64,000 nt of DNA. It comes from Nocardioides sp. Root140 (lineage in GTDB: Bacteria; Actinomycetota; Actinomycetes; Propionibacteriales; Nocardioidaceae). Location: NCBI RefSeq assembly GCF_001426745.1, contig NZ_LMFI01000012.1:181907-245906 (forward strand), read 5' to 3'. A model generated the notes under the pieces. That model was not told the DNA's origin and did no database searches. It was given only the letters and a program-made list of their open reading frames with translations. The position numbers and the translations under genes were made by a program. The stretch's first letter is position 1; the number at the start of each line of letters is the position of its first letter. Below, piece by piece: positions 18,209 to 29,191 of this stretch.

Positions 18209-20505
18209 TGCGTGCCGGTGACCTGCTCCGACTGGCCGAGGTGCCGGAGGTCGCCGACCTGCGGATGCCGGCCGCCGGGCTGGCCGCCTGGCTGGGAGGT
18301 GTGGGAGGACTGCTCGCGCCCGTTCCCTCGGCCGTGGCCGGCGCGCTGGTCACCCTGGTGGTCTTCCGCCTGGTCGAGACGCCGGCGCTGCGGCGTGCCG
18401 TCGTGGCCTGGTTCCTGATCGCACTGGCCGTCGGGACCAGTGCTGCGCTGCGCGACCTGGCCGTGCGGTCCGGTCCGGCTGCGGCCTTGTCCGAGACCCG
18501 TACCGCCGTGTCCGCGCGGGTGACCGTGACCTCCGACCCGCGACCGGTGCAGGGGCAGTTCGCCACGTCCATCATCATGCGGGGCACCGTCTCCGTGCTG
18601 GGTGCACGCGGGTCGTCGTACGACGTGCACACGCCGGTGCTGCTGATCGCCGACGAGTCGTGGGCGCACGTCGAGCTGGGCAGCACCATGACCGTGCGCG
18701 GCCGGCTGGCGCCGTCCGGGGGACATGACGTGGCGGCGGTGCTGACACCGTTCGGCCCGCCGCCGCGGGCGGACCCACCCTCGGTCCTGTGGCGTGGTTC
18801 CGCCGCGGTGCGCCACGCGATCAGGGAGTCCTCCTCGGTCGGTCCGGCCCCGGCCCGCGAACTGGTGCCGGCCCTGGTCGACGGCGACGACCAAGGCCTG
18901 CCCGACCAGGTCCAGGAGGAGTTCAGGGCCTCTGGGCTGACCCACCTCCTGGCCGTCTCCGGCACCAACCTCACGCTGGTCGTCGGGTTCCTGCTGGTGG
19001 TGGGCCGGTGGTGCGGGGTGCGTGGCCGCTGGCAGTACGCACTCGGGGCGGCGGGCATCGTCGGGTTCATCCTCCTCGCCCGCACCGAGCCGAGCGTGGT
19101 CCGAGCCGCCGCGATGGGCACGGTCGCGCTGCTCGGGATGGGCTCGAACGGCACCGGTCGGGGCGTGCGGGCGATCGGCGTGGCCGTGGTGGGACTGTTG
19201 CTGCTCGACCCGTGGCTGGCCACGGCCGTCGGGTTCGCGCTGTCCGTGCTGGCCACGGCAGGCATCCTGCTGCTCTCGCCGGTGTGGTCGCGTGCCCTGG
19301 CGCACTGGATGCCGATGTGGATGGCCCAGGCGATCGCCGTACCGACCGCGGCACAGCTGGCCTGCACTCCGTTGGTGGCCGCGATCTCGGGCCAGGTCAG
19401 CCTGGTCGCGGTGCTGGCAAACCTGGCTGCGGGGCCGCTGGTCGCCCCGGCCACGGTGTGCGGGCTGCTCGGAGGAGTCATCGGACTGGTGTGGAGCGGG
19501 GCCGGCATGGTGCCCGGGTGGCTGGCCTGCCTCTGCGCGCGCGGCATCATCGCGATCGCCGACCGCGCCGCAGGGCTGGCGCTCCCCGCGATCGAGTGGG
19601 GCACCGACTGGATCGCGCTCGGTGTGCTCACCGCGATCTGCGCGGGGCTGGCAGTCACGCTCGGCACGCTGCTGGCCCACCGCTCCTCGGGTCTGGGCTG
19701 CTGCCTGCTGATGGTGCTGGTCGTGCTGGTGCCGTTGCCGTCGCCGGGCTGGCCGCCCGAGGGGTGGGTGATGACGGTGTGCGACGTGGGGCAGGGCGAC
19801 GGGATCGCGCTGAACGCCGGCGACGGGCAGGCCGTGCTGGTCGACGTCGGACCCCAGGCCGGTTCGATGGACCACTGCCTCGAGCGACTGGGCGTGAAGG
19901 TGCTGCCCACGATCGTGCTCAGCCACTTCCACGCCGATCACGTCGACGGCTTCGCCGAGACGGTGGGTGGGCGCCGGGTGGGCGCCGTACTCGTCAGCGG
20001 GCTGCCGGAGCCGGAGGAGCGGTTCGCCGCGGTCCAGGCGGAGACCGACGGCCGGATCCGCACCCCGGCGTACGGCGAGGTGCAGCAGATCGGCGACGTG
20101 CGCATGCAGGTGATCGGCCCCGTGCCCGGCACGCTGCTGGCCGGCGACCCGAACAACGCCTCCCTGGTGGTGCTGGCCGAGATCCGTGGGGTCCGGATCC
20201 TGCTGACCGGTGACGTCGAGCCCGACGGGCAGGCCCGACTCGCGGCCGCCTACCCGGGCCTGCGCGTCGACGTGCTGAAGATCCCTCACCACGGCAGCCG
20301 CTACCAGGAGATGGACTTCCTGGTCGCACTCGATCCGGCGATCGCGATCGCGTCGGTGGGCGAGGACAACGACTACGGCCACCCGGCGGCCTCCACGATG
20401 GAACCGCTGCGCGACTCCGGAGCCCGGGTCTTCCGCACCGACCGGGACGGCGACGTGGTCGTCGCGTTGCGTGACGGAAGGCTCCGGGTCTCCACCGGCG
20501 ACTGA
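18208..20505 (+). CDS. comEC: ComEC/Rec2 DNA uptake channel
   Basis: The 765-aa membrane protein has N-terminal helices with a DUF4131 region, the central Competence domain (SGLTHLLAVSGTNLTLVV at about residue 240, the family signature) and many helices up to about residue 510, then a metallo-beta-lactamase domain (VGQGDGIALNAG, LSHFHADHVDGF, HHGSR). The MBL part is thought to degrade one strand during uptake. Start ATG overlaps the comEA stop (TGATG). Whether the organism is naturally competent is not shown by these two genes alone. Confidence 0.95.
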   Translation: MRAGDLLRLAEVPEVADLRMPAAGLAAWLGGVGGLLAPVPSAVAGALVTLVVFRLVETPALRRAVVAWFLIALAVGTSAALRDLAVRSGPAAALSETRTAVSARVTVTSDPRPVQGQFATSIIMRGTVSVLGARGSSYDVHTPVLLIADESWAHVELGSTMTVRGRLAPSGGHDVAAVLTPFGPPPRADPPSVLWRGSAAVRHAIRESSSVGPAPARELVPALVDGDDQGLPDQVQEEFRASGLTHLLAVSGTNLTLVVGFLLVVGRWCGVRGRWQYALGAAGIVGFILLARTEPSVVRAAAMGTVALLGMGSNGTGRGVRAIGVAVVGLLLLDPWLATAVGFALSVLATAGILLLSPVWSRALAHWMPMWMAQAIAVPTAAQLACTPLVAAISGQVSLVAVLANLAAGPLVAPATVCGLLGGVIGLVWSGAGMVPGWLACLCARGIIAIADRAAGLALPAIEWGTDWIALGVLTAICAGLAVTLGTLLAHRSSGLGCCLLMVLVVLVPLPSPGWPPEGWVMTVCDVGQGDGIALNAGDGQAVLVDVGPQAGSMDHCLERLGVKVLPTIVLSHFHADHVDGFAETVGGRRVGAVLVSGLPEPEERFAAVQAETDGRIRTPAYGEVQQIGDVRMQVIGPVPGTLLAGDPNNASLVVLAEIRGVRILLTGDVEPDGQARLAAAYPGLRVDVLKIPHHGSRYQEMDFLVALDPAIAIASVGEDNDYGHPAASTMEPLRDSGARVFRTDRDGDVVVALRDGRLRVSTGD

Positions 20506-20589
20506 ATGGCCCCGCGGACTCGGGCTGGCGGGCCGGCCGCCGCACCGCGGGTCGGCGCTGTCGGCGGGCTGTGGCAGGCTTGGCGCACC

Positions 20590-21582
20590 ATGGCAGAACC
20601 ACGCGCAGCAGACGTCCTCGGCCGAGTCACGCTGGTGACCGGCAGCGAAGAGTTCCTCAACGAACGCACGGTCGTCGGAGTGCGCGCCGCCGTCCGAAAG
20701 CACGACGCGGAGGCTGAGTTCTCCGAGGCCCAGGGCAACGACCTCACCCTCGCCACGCTGGGCGAGCTGGCGGCGCCGTCACTGTTCTCCACGACCCGGT
20801 GCGTGGTCGTGCGGGGGCTGGAGAACCTGCCCGACGAGTCGGTGGCCGGGCTGCTCGACTACTGCGCGGCCCCGGCCGAGGACATCGCGTTGGTGCTGGT
20901 GCACGGCGGCGGGCAGAAGGGGAGCGGCGTGCTCACCAAGCTGCGCAAGGTCGGCGCCGTCAACGAGGTGAAGTCGCAGGCAGTCAAGGGCGTCGAGTTC
21001 ACCCGCTTCGTGGTCTCGGAGGTGCGCGGGCACGGCTCGCGCCTCGACGACGACGCCGCCGACTTCCTCGTCCAGGCCATCGGCCAGGACCTGCGCTCGC
21101 TGGCCGCTGCGGCCCACCAGCTCGTCAACGACTACCCGGGGGAGTCGCTGACCGTCGAACGGGTCAAGCGCTACTTCGGTGGCCGCGCCGAGGCGAAGTC
21201 GTTCGCCGTCGCCGACCACGCGTTCTTCGGGCGTCGGGCGCCTGCTCTCGAGGAGCTGCGCTGGGCTCTCGACGGGGGCACGCCTCCGGTGCTGATCACG
21301 TCCGCCTTCGCCGGTGGTGTGCGGGGCCTGGCCCGCTACGTCTCCGCGCCGCGGGGCATGCGTGAGGCCGACCTGGCCCGTGAGGTCGGCGTACCGCCCT
21401 GGAAGCTGCGCACGCTGCGCGACCAGTCACGCTCATGGACCCCCGATGGTCTCGGCTCGGCGATCCGCGCGATTGCCCAGGCCGACGCCGACATCAAGGG
21501 CGCGGCCCACGATGCGGCCTACACCCTCGAACGACTCGTGCTCACGGTCGCCGGTCTGCGCGAGCAGCGTCCCGGCCGCTGA
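20590..21582 (+). CDS. holA: DNA polymerase III delta subunit
   Basis: The 330-aa clamp-loader subunit opens the beta clamp and loads it onto DNA. Family blocks include LVTGSEEFLNERTV, LFSTTRCVVVRGLENL, AIGQDLRSLAAAAHQLVNDY and AFFGRRAPALEELRWAL. ATG 20590 aligns with the usual start of the family; an ATG at 20506 would add 28 unusual residues. It follows comEC as in many bacteria and precedes rpsT on the opposite strand. Confidence 0.95.
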   Translation: MAEPRAADVLGRVTLVTGSEEFLNERTVVGVRAAVRKHDAEAEFSEAQGNDLTLATLGELAAPSLFSTTRCVVVRGLENLPDESVAGLLDYCAAPAEDIALVLVHGGGQKGSGVLTKLRKVGAVNEVKSQAVKGVEFTRFVVSEVRGHGSRLDDDAADFLVQAIGQDLRSLAAAAHQLVNDYPGESLTVERVKRYFGGRAEAKSFAVADHAFFGRRAPALEELRWALDGGTPPVLITSAFAGGVRGLARYVSAPRGMREADLAREVGVPPWKLRTLRDQSRSWTPDGLGSAIRAIAQADADIKGAAHDAAYTLERLVLTVAGLREQRPGR

Positions 21583-21590
21583 CCTTGCTC

Positions 21591-21651
21591 GCGACCCGTC
21601 GTGAGTTCGCGAACTGGCGACGGGTCGGTTCGAGTTCACGACGGGTCGGCA
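21591..21651. repeat. CGAAC-type repeat cluster, left of rpsT
   Basis: Three 20-21-bp units: one inverted (21591-21610) and two direct (21610-21630 CGAACTGGCGACGGGTC plus 4 nt; 21631-21651 CGAGTTCACGACGGGTC plus 4 nt). The same unit recurs twice on the other side of rpsT. The cluster lies between holA and the rpsT terminator. Confidence 0.75.
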
Positions 21652-21654
21652 TGC

Positions 21655-21689
21655 AAAAAGGCGCCGGACCCCTGACGGGGACGGCGCCT
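21655..21689 (-). terminator. rpsT terminator
   Basis: Read on the minus strand, an AGGCGCCGTCCCC stem with one mismatch near its middle folds on a GTCA loop, followed by TTTTT. It lies 20 nt after the rpsT stop and is a standard rho-independent terminator. Confidence 0.85.
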
Positions 21690-21708
21690 GGTTGCGGCAA
21701 GGGCTACC

Positions 21709-21969
21709 TCAGAGCGAGGCGGCCTTCTTGCTGATGGCCGACTTGCGGTTCGCGGCCTGGTTCTTGTGGATGACGCCCTTGGAGGCGGCCTTGTCGAGCT
21801 TCTTGTTCGCGTCGACGGCGGCGGCCGCGGCGGCGTCCTTGTCGCCCGACTCCGCGAGTTCGCGGAACTTGCGCACGGCCGACTTCAGACCGGTCTTGAC
21901 CGACTTGTTGCGCTCGCGCGCAAGCTCGTTCTGACGGTTGCGCTTGATCTGGGACTTGATGTTCGCCAC
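21709..21969 (-). CDS. rpsT: 30S ribosomal protein bS20
   Basis: The 86-aa basic, alanine-rich, largely helical protein binds 16S rRNA. MANIKSQIKRNRQNE at the N-terminus and KGVIHKNQAANRKSAISKK at the C-terminus are diagnostic. GTG 21969 gives the canonical start; further upstream in-frame residues do not belong to the family. A weak GAAAG lies upstream. Repeat clusters stand on both sides of the gene. Confidence 0.97.
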   Translation of the reverse strand: MANIKSQIKRNRQNELARERNKSVKTGLKSAVRKFRELAESGDKDAAAAAAVDANKKLDKAASKGVIHKNQAANRKSAISKKAASL

Positions 21970-22147
21970 GTTTGCTGCGCTTTCACTTGGTTCGGACTGG
22001 GATATGAGGTCTTGGGTGGGCCGGTGAGTAAAGCCCGTTGGACCAGCGGGAAATCCGGTCCGTGGCGTGTCAGCGAAGAGGGCGCCAGACATGCAAGGAG
22101 AAACTCTATCAGCGGCCCCGGAACGCCCCAAATCCGTCGTTCGGGTC

Positions 22148-22189
22148 GAACTGGCGACAGGTCGATGCGAACTGGCGACGGGTCACCAG
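22148..22189 (+). repeat. CGAAC-type repeat pair, right of rpsT
   Basis: Two tandem 21-bp units, CGAACTGGCGACAGGTC plus 4 nt and CGAACTGGCGACGGGTC plus 4 nt, match the unit at 21610. The last bases overlap the 3' end of the next gene, which stops at 22183. The rest of the 213-bp gap 21970-22182 is the rpsT promoter region. Confidence 0.75.
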
Positions 22190-23121
22190 TTGCGGCGTTC
22201 GGAGAGCCAGGACCACACGGCGGCCCCCTGCCAGGCCTGGGAGGCGCGCATGTGGGGCGAGTTGGACGGCACCGGGTCGTCGGCGGACTTCAGGAAGTGC
22301 CCGGCGAGCAGGGCCAGGGCGCTGTCGACGTGTGCGGGTGGCACGTCGCGGGTCAGCCGGCGAGAGGCCAGGACAGCCTCGACGTCGAGGCCGTCGCCGC
22401 GGGGACCGATCAGGGCAGACAGCGTGTCGAACCATGGCGCCCCGAGGACCGGCCAGTTCCAGTCGCAGATCCACAGGGCGCCGTCGGTGCCGAGCAGGGT
22501 GTTGTCGTCGCGGATGTCGGTGTGCTGCACCGCGCCGCCACGCAGGGCCTCGGCGAACCCGGCGGCCAGGTCGGCTGCCTCGTCGGCATGGGCCAGGCTC
22601 GGGTGCCGTTCCCGGATCACGTCCCAGTACGCCGGCAGGTCGGCGAGGTCCTCCTCGATCAGGTCCAGAGCCAGGTCGGCCGGCGCCTCGACGTCGGCGA
22701 CCGCCTCCAGTGCGTCGAGGAGCCGGTCGAGGTCAGGTCGCTGCCAGGGGCGCGCCGGCAGGTGCGCGTCGACGTACTCGAACCCGAGCACCACCCAGTC
22801 GTCGTCGTGCGACCACAGGAGACGGGGTGCGGGCACGAGTTCCTGGAGGACGCCCAGCTTGCGCGCCTCCTCGCGGTAGGAGAGCGCGAACATCCTCTGC
22901 GCCTTCACCGAGGCGGCCTTCACGAAGTGCTGGGTGCCGTCCTCGCACGTCAGCACCGAGGCGAAGCCGGGGGTGAACCCGCCCCCTTGGGAGTCGGCCC
23001 GGACGACGGGGGAGCCGCAGTGCTCCTCGACCAGCGCGCGGATGTGCGGCGGGAGGAACTGCCACTCGAGCCGGCGCGCGGTCGTGCCGCTGGCTGGACG
23101 GGCCGGGAGGGTGCTGGTCAT
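22183..23121 (-). CDS. Aminoglycoside phosphotransferase-like kinase
   Basis: The 312-aa protein has the APH/choline-kinase fold: FVKAASVKAQRM near residue 67 (ATP-binding Lys), the catalytic loop QHTDIRDDNTLL about residue 200, and the metal-binding ICDWNWPVLGAPWFD in place of the DFG-like motif. The loop has Thr-Asp where most members have Gly-Asp. Many such kinases phosphorylate metabolites rather than drugs; substrate is not predictable. It stands alone on the minus strand between rpsT and a DUF4189 gene. Confidence 0.8.
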   Translation of the reverse strand: MTSTLPARPASGTTARRLEWQFLPPHIRALVEEHCGSPVVRADSQGGGFTPGFASVLTCEDGTQHFVKAASVKAQRMFALSYREEARKLGVLQELVPAPRLLWSHDDDWVVLGFEYVDAHLPARPWQRPDLDRLLDALEAVADVEAPADLALDLIEEDLADLPAYWDVIRERHPSLAHADEAADLAAGFAEALRGGAVQHTDIRDDNTLLGTDGALWICDWNWPVLGAPWFDTLSALIGPRGDGLDVEAVLASRRLTRDVPPAHVDSALALLAGHFLKSADDPVPSNSPHMRASQAWQGAAVWSWLSERRNW

Positions 23122-23173
23122 GCGGGATGGTCTCCTGGGGGTCTTGTCTGCGCCACGACGGCGGACACGAGGA

Positions 23174-23205
23174 CGCCGGCCGGCACCCGGAGGTGCGGAC
23201 CGGCG
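23174..23205 (-). terminator. Terminator after DUF4189 gene
   Basis: A 14-bp GC-rich stem with two mismatches and a 4-nt loop begins 20 nt after the stop codon of the minus-strand gene ending at 23225. Confidence 0.6.
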
Positions 23206-23224
23206 TCCACATGAGGGTGTCGGA

Positions 23225-23713
23225 TCAGCGGGTGGTGCACACCCACGTCAGGAGCCGCGAGTTGTAGCCGGCGCGGGCCTTGGCGGTCCGGATGGTGCGG
23301 GCCTTCGAGTAGTAGCGAGCGTAGCCCCAGTGCAGCGTGCCGTCGGCGCGGCGCTTGTAGGCGTAGGCGCCGCACTGGTTCACGATCACCATCCTGACCA
23401 CGCACTTGTACGGGTAGTTGGAGTGCGCGCGGCACCGGCGGATCGCGGAGATGCGCGCGTTGCGCTTGGTGGCGTAGTCGTACGACGTGCCCCAGGCGTA
23501 GTCGCCGTCCGATATGGCGATCGCCCCCCAGTTGTAGCGTCGCGCGGCCAGTCGGGCCGGAGCGGCAGTCGTGCTTGCGGCGGGGCCGGCTGCGACCGTG
23601 GCCGCCGGCGCCGCGGTGGCCGCGGTGGCGCCGGTGCTCAGTGCGGCCATGACGCCGACGGTCATGAGGAGGGCGGCGAGCAGGACACCTGCTCGGGTGA
23701 TCAGCTTGCTCAT
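23225..23713 (-). CDS. Secreted DUF4189 protein
   Basis: The 162-aa protein has a signal peptide (MSKLITRAGVLLAALLMTVG, cleavage near ATAA) and a mature domain with NWGAIAISDGDYAWGTSYDY, four cysteines (CRAHS, CVVRM, NQCGAYAY, WVCTT) and a Tyr-rich C-terminus. WGAIAIS, spaced Cys pairs and NQCGA match DUF4189, a family of small exported proteins of unknown role. The mature part is strongly basic. Confidence 0.78.
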   Translation of the reverse strand: MSKLITRAGVLLAALLMTVGVMAALSTGATAATAAPAATVAAGPAASTTAAPARLAARRYNWGAIAISDGDYAWGTSYDYATKRNARISAIRRCRAHSNYPYKCVVRMVIVNQCGAYAYKRRADGTLHWGYARYYSKARTIRTAKARAGYNSRLLTWVCTTR

Positions 23714-23881
23714 GGGAGCAGTCCCTTTCTGGATGGTTGATGCGGTGACGCCCCGCCCCTACCCGCACGACGTCGTCCGAAACGGTTCGGCGACGGTTGA
23801 CTCGCGGATGAACGGCTCGACCCACCTTCCCGGACATAATTGCGATGCGCGACGGCCCCTCCACGTGATGTCGTGTGAGGC

Positions 23882-24421
23882 ATGCCGGAACTCGTCAGCC
23901 CCACGTCCCGTGTCATGGCCTCGTTCCTCGAGGCGATGGACGAGTACGTCGCCGAGGGCGCCCGCGACACCCAGACCGCCGGCTGGATCGAGAAGTACTC
24001 CGCCACGTGGCACAGCGCCGAGGGCTTCGCAGCCTTCGTCGACCAGCTCGCCGCCGAGGAGGTCGACCGGTCCCGCCTGCCCGAGCGTTGGGTACTGACC
24101 TCCACCCGGTGGTACGTCGACGGCGAGACCTACCTCGGGCGGATCGCGCTGCGCCAGGAGCTCAACGACTTCCTGGCGGACATAGGCGGCCACATCGGGT
24201 ACGACGTACGCCCCTCGGCCCGGCGACGCGGACACGCGACCGCGATGCTGCGAGGCATGCTGCCGCTGGCCCACGGCTTCGGCATCGACCCGGCCCTGGT
24301 CACCTGCGACGACGACAACGTCGGCTCGATCCGGGCCATCGAGGCCTCCGGCGGGGTGCTCGAGTCGCTCCGTGGCGACAAGCGACGCTACTGGGTGCCC
24401 ACCGCCGGCCACAGCCACTGA
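23882..24421 (+). CDS. GNAT-family N-acetyltransferase
   Basis: The 179-aa protein has the acetyl-CoA-binding motif A, GYDVRPSARRRGHATAML, and motif B around DNVGSIRAIEASGGVLE. GTGAGGC before the ATG serves as ribosome binding site. It belongs to the YjhQ-like GNATs with an extended N-terminus; the acceptor is unknown. It precedes lepA by 79 bp. Confidence 0.88.
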   Translation: MPELVSPTSRVMASFLEAMDEYVAEGARDTQTAGWIEKYSATWHSAEGFAAFVDQLAAEEVDRSRLPERWVLTSTRWYVDGETYLGRIALRQELNDFLADIGGHIGYDVRPSARRRGHATAMLRGMLPLAHGFGIDPALVTCDDDNVGSIRAIEASGGVLESLRGDKRRYWVPTAGHSH

Positions 24422-24500
24422 TCTGTCGGTTCGGCGCTGGCCCGGGGTCATGGGACAATGACGAGCCGCACGTCGTACTCCGCACCACAGCCCAGAGAGC

Positions 24501-26390
<1,890 letters not shown>

Positions 26391-26398
26391 CAGCAGGG

Positions 26399-27196
26399 TC
26401 AGCCGCGCCGGAACCAGCCGCGCTTCCTGGCCGGCTCCGCGACGGTCGGCCCGGTCGACGCTCCTCCGGGGACCAGGTCGAGCACGTCCAGGCCCTGGCC
26501 CACGACGTCGGTTCCCGGCTGCAGGCTGAAGCGGGTGCCGGCGAGCTCCAGCTGCTCGCCCGCGCCCAGGGCCCGTCGCTCCCGCACCCGAGCTCCGAGT
26601 GCCTCGGTGAGTGCGGTGAAGGCGTCGGCCGGGCCTCCCGGCCAGTTGGTGGCCTGCACCTCGGGCCAGCCGAAGGCACCGAGGCCCCGGGTGAAGGCAG
26701 TCGCCGCACCGGCGCTGCCCTGCATCGCGTGCACCCGGAACCAGGTGCGCTCGGGCTGACCCTCGGCCACGTCGTGGACGTACATCACATCGGTGTTCAC
26801 GATCATCTGGCGCGGCAACCAGACCGCCTTCGCATCGGTGTCGTCCAGCAGGTAGGCGACCAGATTGCTGACCAGGTCCGAGCTGGTCCAGGGATCGTCG
26901 GTCGGGGCCGTGATGGTGGCGTACGCACGGTGAGCGGCGACGGCGGGCTCCAGGGTGGCGCGCAGTGGACTCGTGGACAGGTCGGCCAGCAGGTCCCGGT
27001 CGGTGATCGGAGCACCCACGACACCGAGGGTGAGCTCGCACCCGTTGACCCGGGATGCCAGCGCGGGAACCGGCGGCACACCCTCGAGGGCGGCTGCCAG
27101 CTCCGGGGAGACCACCCCGAAGACCTCCGCCATGGTGGCCGGCACTGCGGGGAGCAGGATGACAGCGTCGGGTCGGGTCGGGTCCTGCAGGTTCAT
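26399..27196 (-). CDS. Hypothetical cytosolic protein (DUF4261-like?)
   Basis: The 265-aa protein has no signal peptide or membrane helix. It begins MNLQDPTRPDAVILLPAVPA, has WLPRQMIVNTDVMYVHDVAE and HAMQGSAGAATAFTRGLGAF in the middle, and ends in a Lys/Arg tail RKRGWFRRG. ATG 27196 follows GGAAG. The pattern slightly recalls DUF4261 proteins, but I do not recognise it with certainty. It overlaps no gene and is convergent with lepA. Confidence 0.6.
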   Translation of the reverse strand: MNLQDPTRPDAVILLPAVPATMAEVFGVVSPELAAALEGVPPVPALASRVNGCELTLGVVGAPITDRDLLADLSTSPLRATLEPAVAAHRAYATITAPTDDPWTSSDLVSNLVAYLLDDTDAKAVWLPRQMIVNTDVMYVHDVAEGQPERTWFRVHAMQGSAGAATAFTRGLGAFGWPEVQATNWPGGPADAFTALTEALGARVRERRALGAGEQLELAGTRFSLQPGTDVVGQGLDVLDLVPGGASTGPTVAEPARKRGWFRRG

Positions 27197-27279
27197 GTCG
27201 TCTGCTTCCGGGAGGTCAGTGGGTGCGGGGAGACTATCCAGTTCCGGGTCGCGCAAACCACGGGTCACACGGGCACTCC

Positions 27280-27285
27280 TAGGCT
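27280..27285 (+). promoter_or_regulatory. -10 box TAGGCT for leaderless kinase gene
   Basis: TAGGCT ends 7 nt before the GTG at 27293, with no ribosome binding site between; identical to the hexamer at proA. Confidence 0.5.
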
Positions 27286-27292
27286 GGCCCAC

Positions 27293-28231
27293 GTGAACGG
27301 TGACGTCGTGGAGATCCCCTCCGGACTGCGCGCGCAGGCCCGGCTGGGCGACGCGTGGGCCGACTGGCTGGATGCTCTGCCCAGACTGGCCGCCGAGGTG
27401 CTGGCCGAGTGGGACCTGACGCTCGACGGACCGTCGATGCACGGCTTCTGCTCCCTGGTCCTGCCGGTGCGCACCGTGTCCGGGCTGCCCGCGGTGCTCA
27501 AGCTGCACACGGACGCCGACGCCGAGGAGTCCGACCACGAGCACCTGGCCCTGCAGCACTGGCACGGTCATGGAGCGGTGGCGCTGCTGCGCGCCGATCC
27601 GCGGCGCCGGGCGATGCTCCTCGAACGGCTGCATCCCGAGGACCTCACCGACCTCTGGGACCTGGAGGCCTGCGAGGTGGTGGCCGGCCTCTACCGGCGG
27701 ATCCACGTGCCGGCACTCCCACAGCTGCGCTCGCTGACCTCGTTCGTCGGCCGGTGGAACGACGACCTGTCGCGGCTGCCGCGCAACGCCCCGATCCCGC
27801 GGCGGCTCGTCGAGCAGGCCACGGCGCTGGGGAAGTCCTTCGTCGACGACCCTGCCAGCACCGACACGCTGATCCACGGCGACCTCCACTATGAGAACGT
27901 CCTGGCCGGCGATCGTCAGCCCTGGTTGGTGATCGACCCGAAGCCGATGAGTGGCGACCCGCACTACGAGGTCGCTCCGATGTTGTGGAACAGGTGGGAC
28001 GAGATGGTCGCGGGCGGTGACCTGCGCGACGCCGTACGCCGGCGCTTCCACACGCTGGTCGACCACGCGGAGCTCGACGAGGAGCGCACTCGCGACTGGG
28101 TCGTCGTACGCATGGTGCACAACGCGATGTGGGCGGTGCAGGACGCCGAGCGTGCCGGCGGCCCGCTCACCGCTGGGGACCGGGAGTGGATCACCCAGTG
28201 CGTCACGCTCGCCAAGGCAGTCCAGGACTGA
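27293..28231 (+). CDS. APH(6)/hydroxyurea phosphotransferase-like kinase
   Basis: The 312-aa protein matches the streptomycin 6-kinase/hydroxyurea phosphotransferase family: PAVLKLHTDADAEESDHE (ATP-site Lys), DTLIHGDLHYENVLAG (catalytic loop, about residue 200) and WLVIDPKPMSGDPHYEVAP (metal site). Members can inactivate streptomycin, but many chromosomal copies have no shown resistance role. GTG 27293 is the start. The SDR gene lies 25 bp downstream and may be cotranscribed. Confidence 0.87.
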   Translation: MNGDVVEIPSGLRAQARLGDAWADWLDALPRLAAEVLAEWDLTLDGPSMHGFCSLVLPVRTVSGLPAVLKLHTDADAEESDHEHLALQHWHGHGAVALLRADPRRRAMLLERLHPEDLTDLWDLEACEVVAGLYRRIHVPALPQLRSLTSFVGRWNDDLSRLPRNAPIPRRLVEQATALGKSFVDDPASTDTLIHGDLHYENVLAGDRQPWLVIDPKPMSGDPHYEVAPMLWNRWDEMVAGGDLRDAVRRRFHTLVDHAELDEERTRDWVVVRMVHNAMWAVQDAERAGGPLTAGDREWITQCVTLAKAVQD

Positions 28232-28256
28232 CGCGGACGACTGGTTGACTGGCTCC

Positions 28257-29006
28257 ATGACACGACCGGTCACCCTCGTCACCGGCGGCACGCGCGGGAT
28301 CGGTGCCGCCACGGCCCTGCGACTCGCGGCCGACGGCCATGACCTGGTGCTGGGCCATGCCCGCGACGAGGTCGCCGCGTCGGAGACTGCGGCGGCCGTG
28401 CGCGAAGCGGGTGCCTCCTGCACAGTGGTGCGCGGCGACCTCACCACCGATGACGGCATCGATGCCTTGTTCGCGGCCGCCACGTCCGGGGCCGGTCCGC
28501 TGACCGGCGTGGTCAACAACGCCGGGGCGACCCTGCACATCGCGCCACTCGCCGAGACCCCCGTCGACGTCGTACGTCGCAGCATCGAGCTCAACCTGAC
28601 CGCCGCGATCCTCGTGGCCCGAGCGGCCGTGCGCGCCCTCGGCCGTTCGTACGGCGGGGCAGGAGGCGTGCTGGTCAACATCGGCTCCGGCGCGGCGACC
28701 CTCGGCGCGCCGGGGGAGTACGTCCACTACGCGTCCGCCAAGGCGGGCATCGACGCGTTGACGGTCGGCCTGGCGCAGGAGGTGGCCGCCGACGGGGTGC
28801 GGGTCGTGGCGGTGGCTCCCGGCCTCGTCGACACCCGCATCCATGCGGACGCGGGTGATCCCGGCCGGCTCGAGCGGGTGGGAGGGCGTGTGCCGTTGGG
28901 CCGGGCTGGAACACCCGACGAGATAGCCGAGGCCGTGGCCTGGCTGCTCTCCGACGCCGCGTCCTACGTCACCGGCACGACCCTGCGGGTCGCCGGTGGT
29001 CGCTGA
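28257..29006 (+). CDS. SDR-family oxidoreductase
   Basis: The 249-aa classical SDR has VTGGTRGIGAATA at residue 7, NNAGAT, a catalytic Ser in NIGSGAA, Tyr-x-x-x-Lys in YVHYASAKAGI and AWLLSDAASYVTGTTLRVAGG at the end. The closest pattern is FabG-type 3-oxoacyl reductases or sugar dehydrogenases; substrate unknown. A small hairpin ATGGGC/GCCCAT at 29052-29069 may end the transcript. The 185-bp gap that follows holds only a short inverted repeat (29144-29160) and the next promoter. Confidence 0.9.
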   Translation: MTRPVTLVTGGTRGIGAATALRLAADGHDLVLGHARDEVAASETAAAVREAGASCTVVRGDLTTDDGIDALFAAATSGAGPLTGVVNNAGATLHIAPLAETPVDVVRRSIELNLTAAILVARAAVRALGRSYGGAGGVLVNIGSGAATLGAPGEYVHYASAKAGIDALTVGLAQEVAADGVRVVAVAPGLVDTRIHADAGDPGRLERVGGRVPLGRAGTPDEIAEAVAWLLSDAASYVTGTTLRVAGGR

Positions 29007-29191
29007 CCGCGCCGGTGCAGCCGGCCGTCCGCGCGGGGCACTGCCTGATTCATGGGCTTTTGCGCCCATTGTGCGACTGGTGGGCGGGATCGCGTGCGCG
29101 AGGTGCCTCGGTGATCTAGGTTACTGGTACGTACACGAGGGTGGGTCGTGTCAGACGACCGCGCCCGCACAGCCGAACCATCAGGAGTGAG

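Noticed and set aside
18208..20505. Evidence of natural competence
   Set aside because: comEA and comEC are widely conserved; no pilus or dprA genes are in the window, so competence cannot be concluded.
17170..20703. A 1177-codon open frame on the minus strand across comEA-comEC
   Set aside because: It is antisense to two clearly recognisable genes, has low-complexity Arg/Gly/Pro/His composition and no domain; long antisense frames are expected in very GC-rich DNA.
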